A stretch of DNA of 31,436 nucleotides, from assembly GCA_004557645.1 (NCBI GenBank), contig SFGI01000044.1, positions 1-31,436 on the forward strand. The letters are read 5' to 3'. The position numbers and the translations under genes were made by a program. Origin of the DNA: [Eubacterium] saphenum (GTDB lineage: Bacteria > Bacillota > Clostridia > Lachnospirales > Anaerotignaceae). Under the pieces are notes generated by a model that was not told the origin of the DNA, did no database searches, and saw only the letters and a list, made by a program, of their open reading frames with translations. Positions 31,032-31,436 of the stretch are shown here, piece by piece. The first letter of the stretch is position 1; every line of letters starts with the position of its first letter.

Positions 31032-31436
31032 TTAGTAAAGTGCCGGAGAAATGGCTGCCACTGCTTCCACTTCTTCCTCACCGGGATTATAAAGCTGATG
31101 ATAGGTCTTCGGAGGTACATAGATACTGTCGCCCTCATGGAGAGTATAGACCTTGTCATTGATGTGATATTCCAAAGTACCCTTCAGCACCAATGTGCAT
31201 TCCCCTGCTTCATCATGGAACTGCACTATAGTGCTGCCCCAGCTTTTTGGACCAAGGCGGAAGCAAATCATTTCCATTTGTGTACAAGTATTTTTTGAAC
31301 GGCTATAGGGCGTTACAAACTGATACTCCATATTGATATCAGCAAACTGTATTTTTGTTCGTTTATCCTTCGGGATAACAGTAACTTCTTCCTGTTCTTC
31401 CTGAGAGAAAAGAGAGACCAGCGGAATTTCCAACCC
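31032..31436 (-). CDS. XRE-cupin transcriptional regulator, C-terminal part, cut by window edge
   Basis: The last 134 residues of a protein whose start lies beyond the window. The visible segment begins GLEIPLVSLFSQEEQEE, the usual linker after an XRE helix-turn-helix domain, then a cupin barrel with GSTIVQFHDEAGECTLVLKG, YHINDKVYTLHEGDSIYVPP and YHQLYNP, ending AAISPALY. Proteins of this layout sense small molecules, often amino acids or polyamines, through the cupin. The helix-turn-helix itself is not visible, so the call rests on the linker and the cupin type; a TTG at 31433 could start a stand-alone cupin but has no visible support. It lies upstream of, and on the same strand as, the transporter and PLP enzyme genes. 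Confidence 0.8.
   Translation of the reverse strand, partial: GLEIPLVSLFSQEEQEEVTVIPKDKRTKIQFADINMEYQFVTPYSRSKNTCTQMEMICFRLGPKSWGSTIVQFHDEAGECTLVLKGTLEYHINDKVYTLHEGDSIYVPPKTYHQLYNPGEEEVEAVAAISPALY

Noticed and set aside
31032..31433. Complete stand-alone cupin protein starting at the TTG at 31433
   Set aside because: The frame continues open to the window end, and the residues at the edge resemble the linker following an XRE domain, so a truncated regulator is more likely.

Overview
The window looks like an ordinary chromosomal segment of a Gram-positive anaerobe of the class Clostridia, most likely from the Lachnospirales side. The evidence is strong purine-rich Shine-Dalgarno sites before nearly every gene, TTGACA/TATAAT promoters with 17-nt spacers, a miaB-ylbF-mutS-mutL order that parallels the Bacillus ymcB-ymcA-mutS-mutL block, an endonuclease-type MutL, and CmpB-family and YkvI-family membrane proteins. 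I see no rRNA, tRNA, CRISPR array, prophage, transposase or insertion sequence. No species can be named from the sequence alone.

Layout. Positions 1-4124 (minus): partial rpsB, cut by the window edge, then topA and dprA. A strong terminator and a new promoter separate topA from rpsB. Positions 4324-6549 (plus): comM and a DUF1275 membrane protein, divergent from dprA. Positions 6595-10820 (minus): sbcC and sbcD, overlapping by 4 nt. Positions 10899-14367 (minus): a flavodoxin-fold quinone/azo reductase, a nucleoside hydrolase, yajC and tgt, each of the last two with its own promoter. Positions 14519-15667 (plus): a THUMP-domain RNA methyltransferase. Positions 15710-25759 (minus): a tightly packed seven-gene run, miaB, a YlbF-family gene, mutS, mutL, miaA, a CmpB-family membrane protein and a D-Ala-D-Ala carboxypeptidase. 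It is probably driven by a good promoter at 25980-26008 that precedes an unusually structured 214-nt leader. Positions 26026-26517 (minus): a YbaK-type prolyl-tRNA editing domain protein. Positions 26836-28089 (plus): a MOFRL-type glycerate 2-kinase. Positions 28190-31436 (minus): a class III PLP enzyme resembling isoleucine 2-epimerase, a YkvI-family transporter, and the C-terminal cupin part of an XRE-cupin regulator cut by the window end.

How the genes fit together. Four themes dominate: DNA topology, uptake and repair (topA, dprA, comM, sbcCD, mutSL); translation and tRNA/rRNA modification (rpsB, tgt, THUMP methyltransferase, miaA, miaB, prolyl-tRNA editing); envelope and secretion (yajC, carboxypeptidase, CmpB-family protein); and small-molecule metabolism (nucleoside hydrolase, glycerate kinase, the amino-acid locus). 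MiaA and MiaB catalyse successive modifications of tRNA A37 and lie in one transcription unit around mutSL. The last locus (regulator, transporter, racemase/aminotransferase) reads as an amino-acid uptake and conversion module, and it is the most lineage-specific part.

I found no clear undescribed multi-gene system. The best leads are the hairpin-rich element before miaB, the Asp-to-Glu change at the predicted PLP ring-nitrogen site of the class III enzyme together with its local regulator and transporter, the branched leader before rpsB, the cysteine-rich tail of the YlbF protein next to the Fe-S enzyme MiaB, and the Arg-rich tail of the carboxypeptidase.
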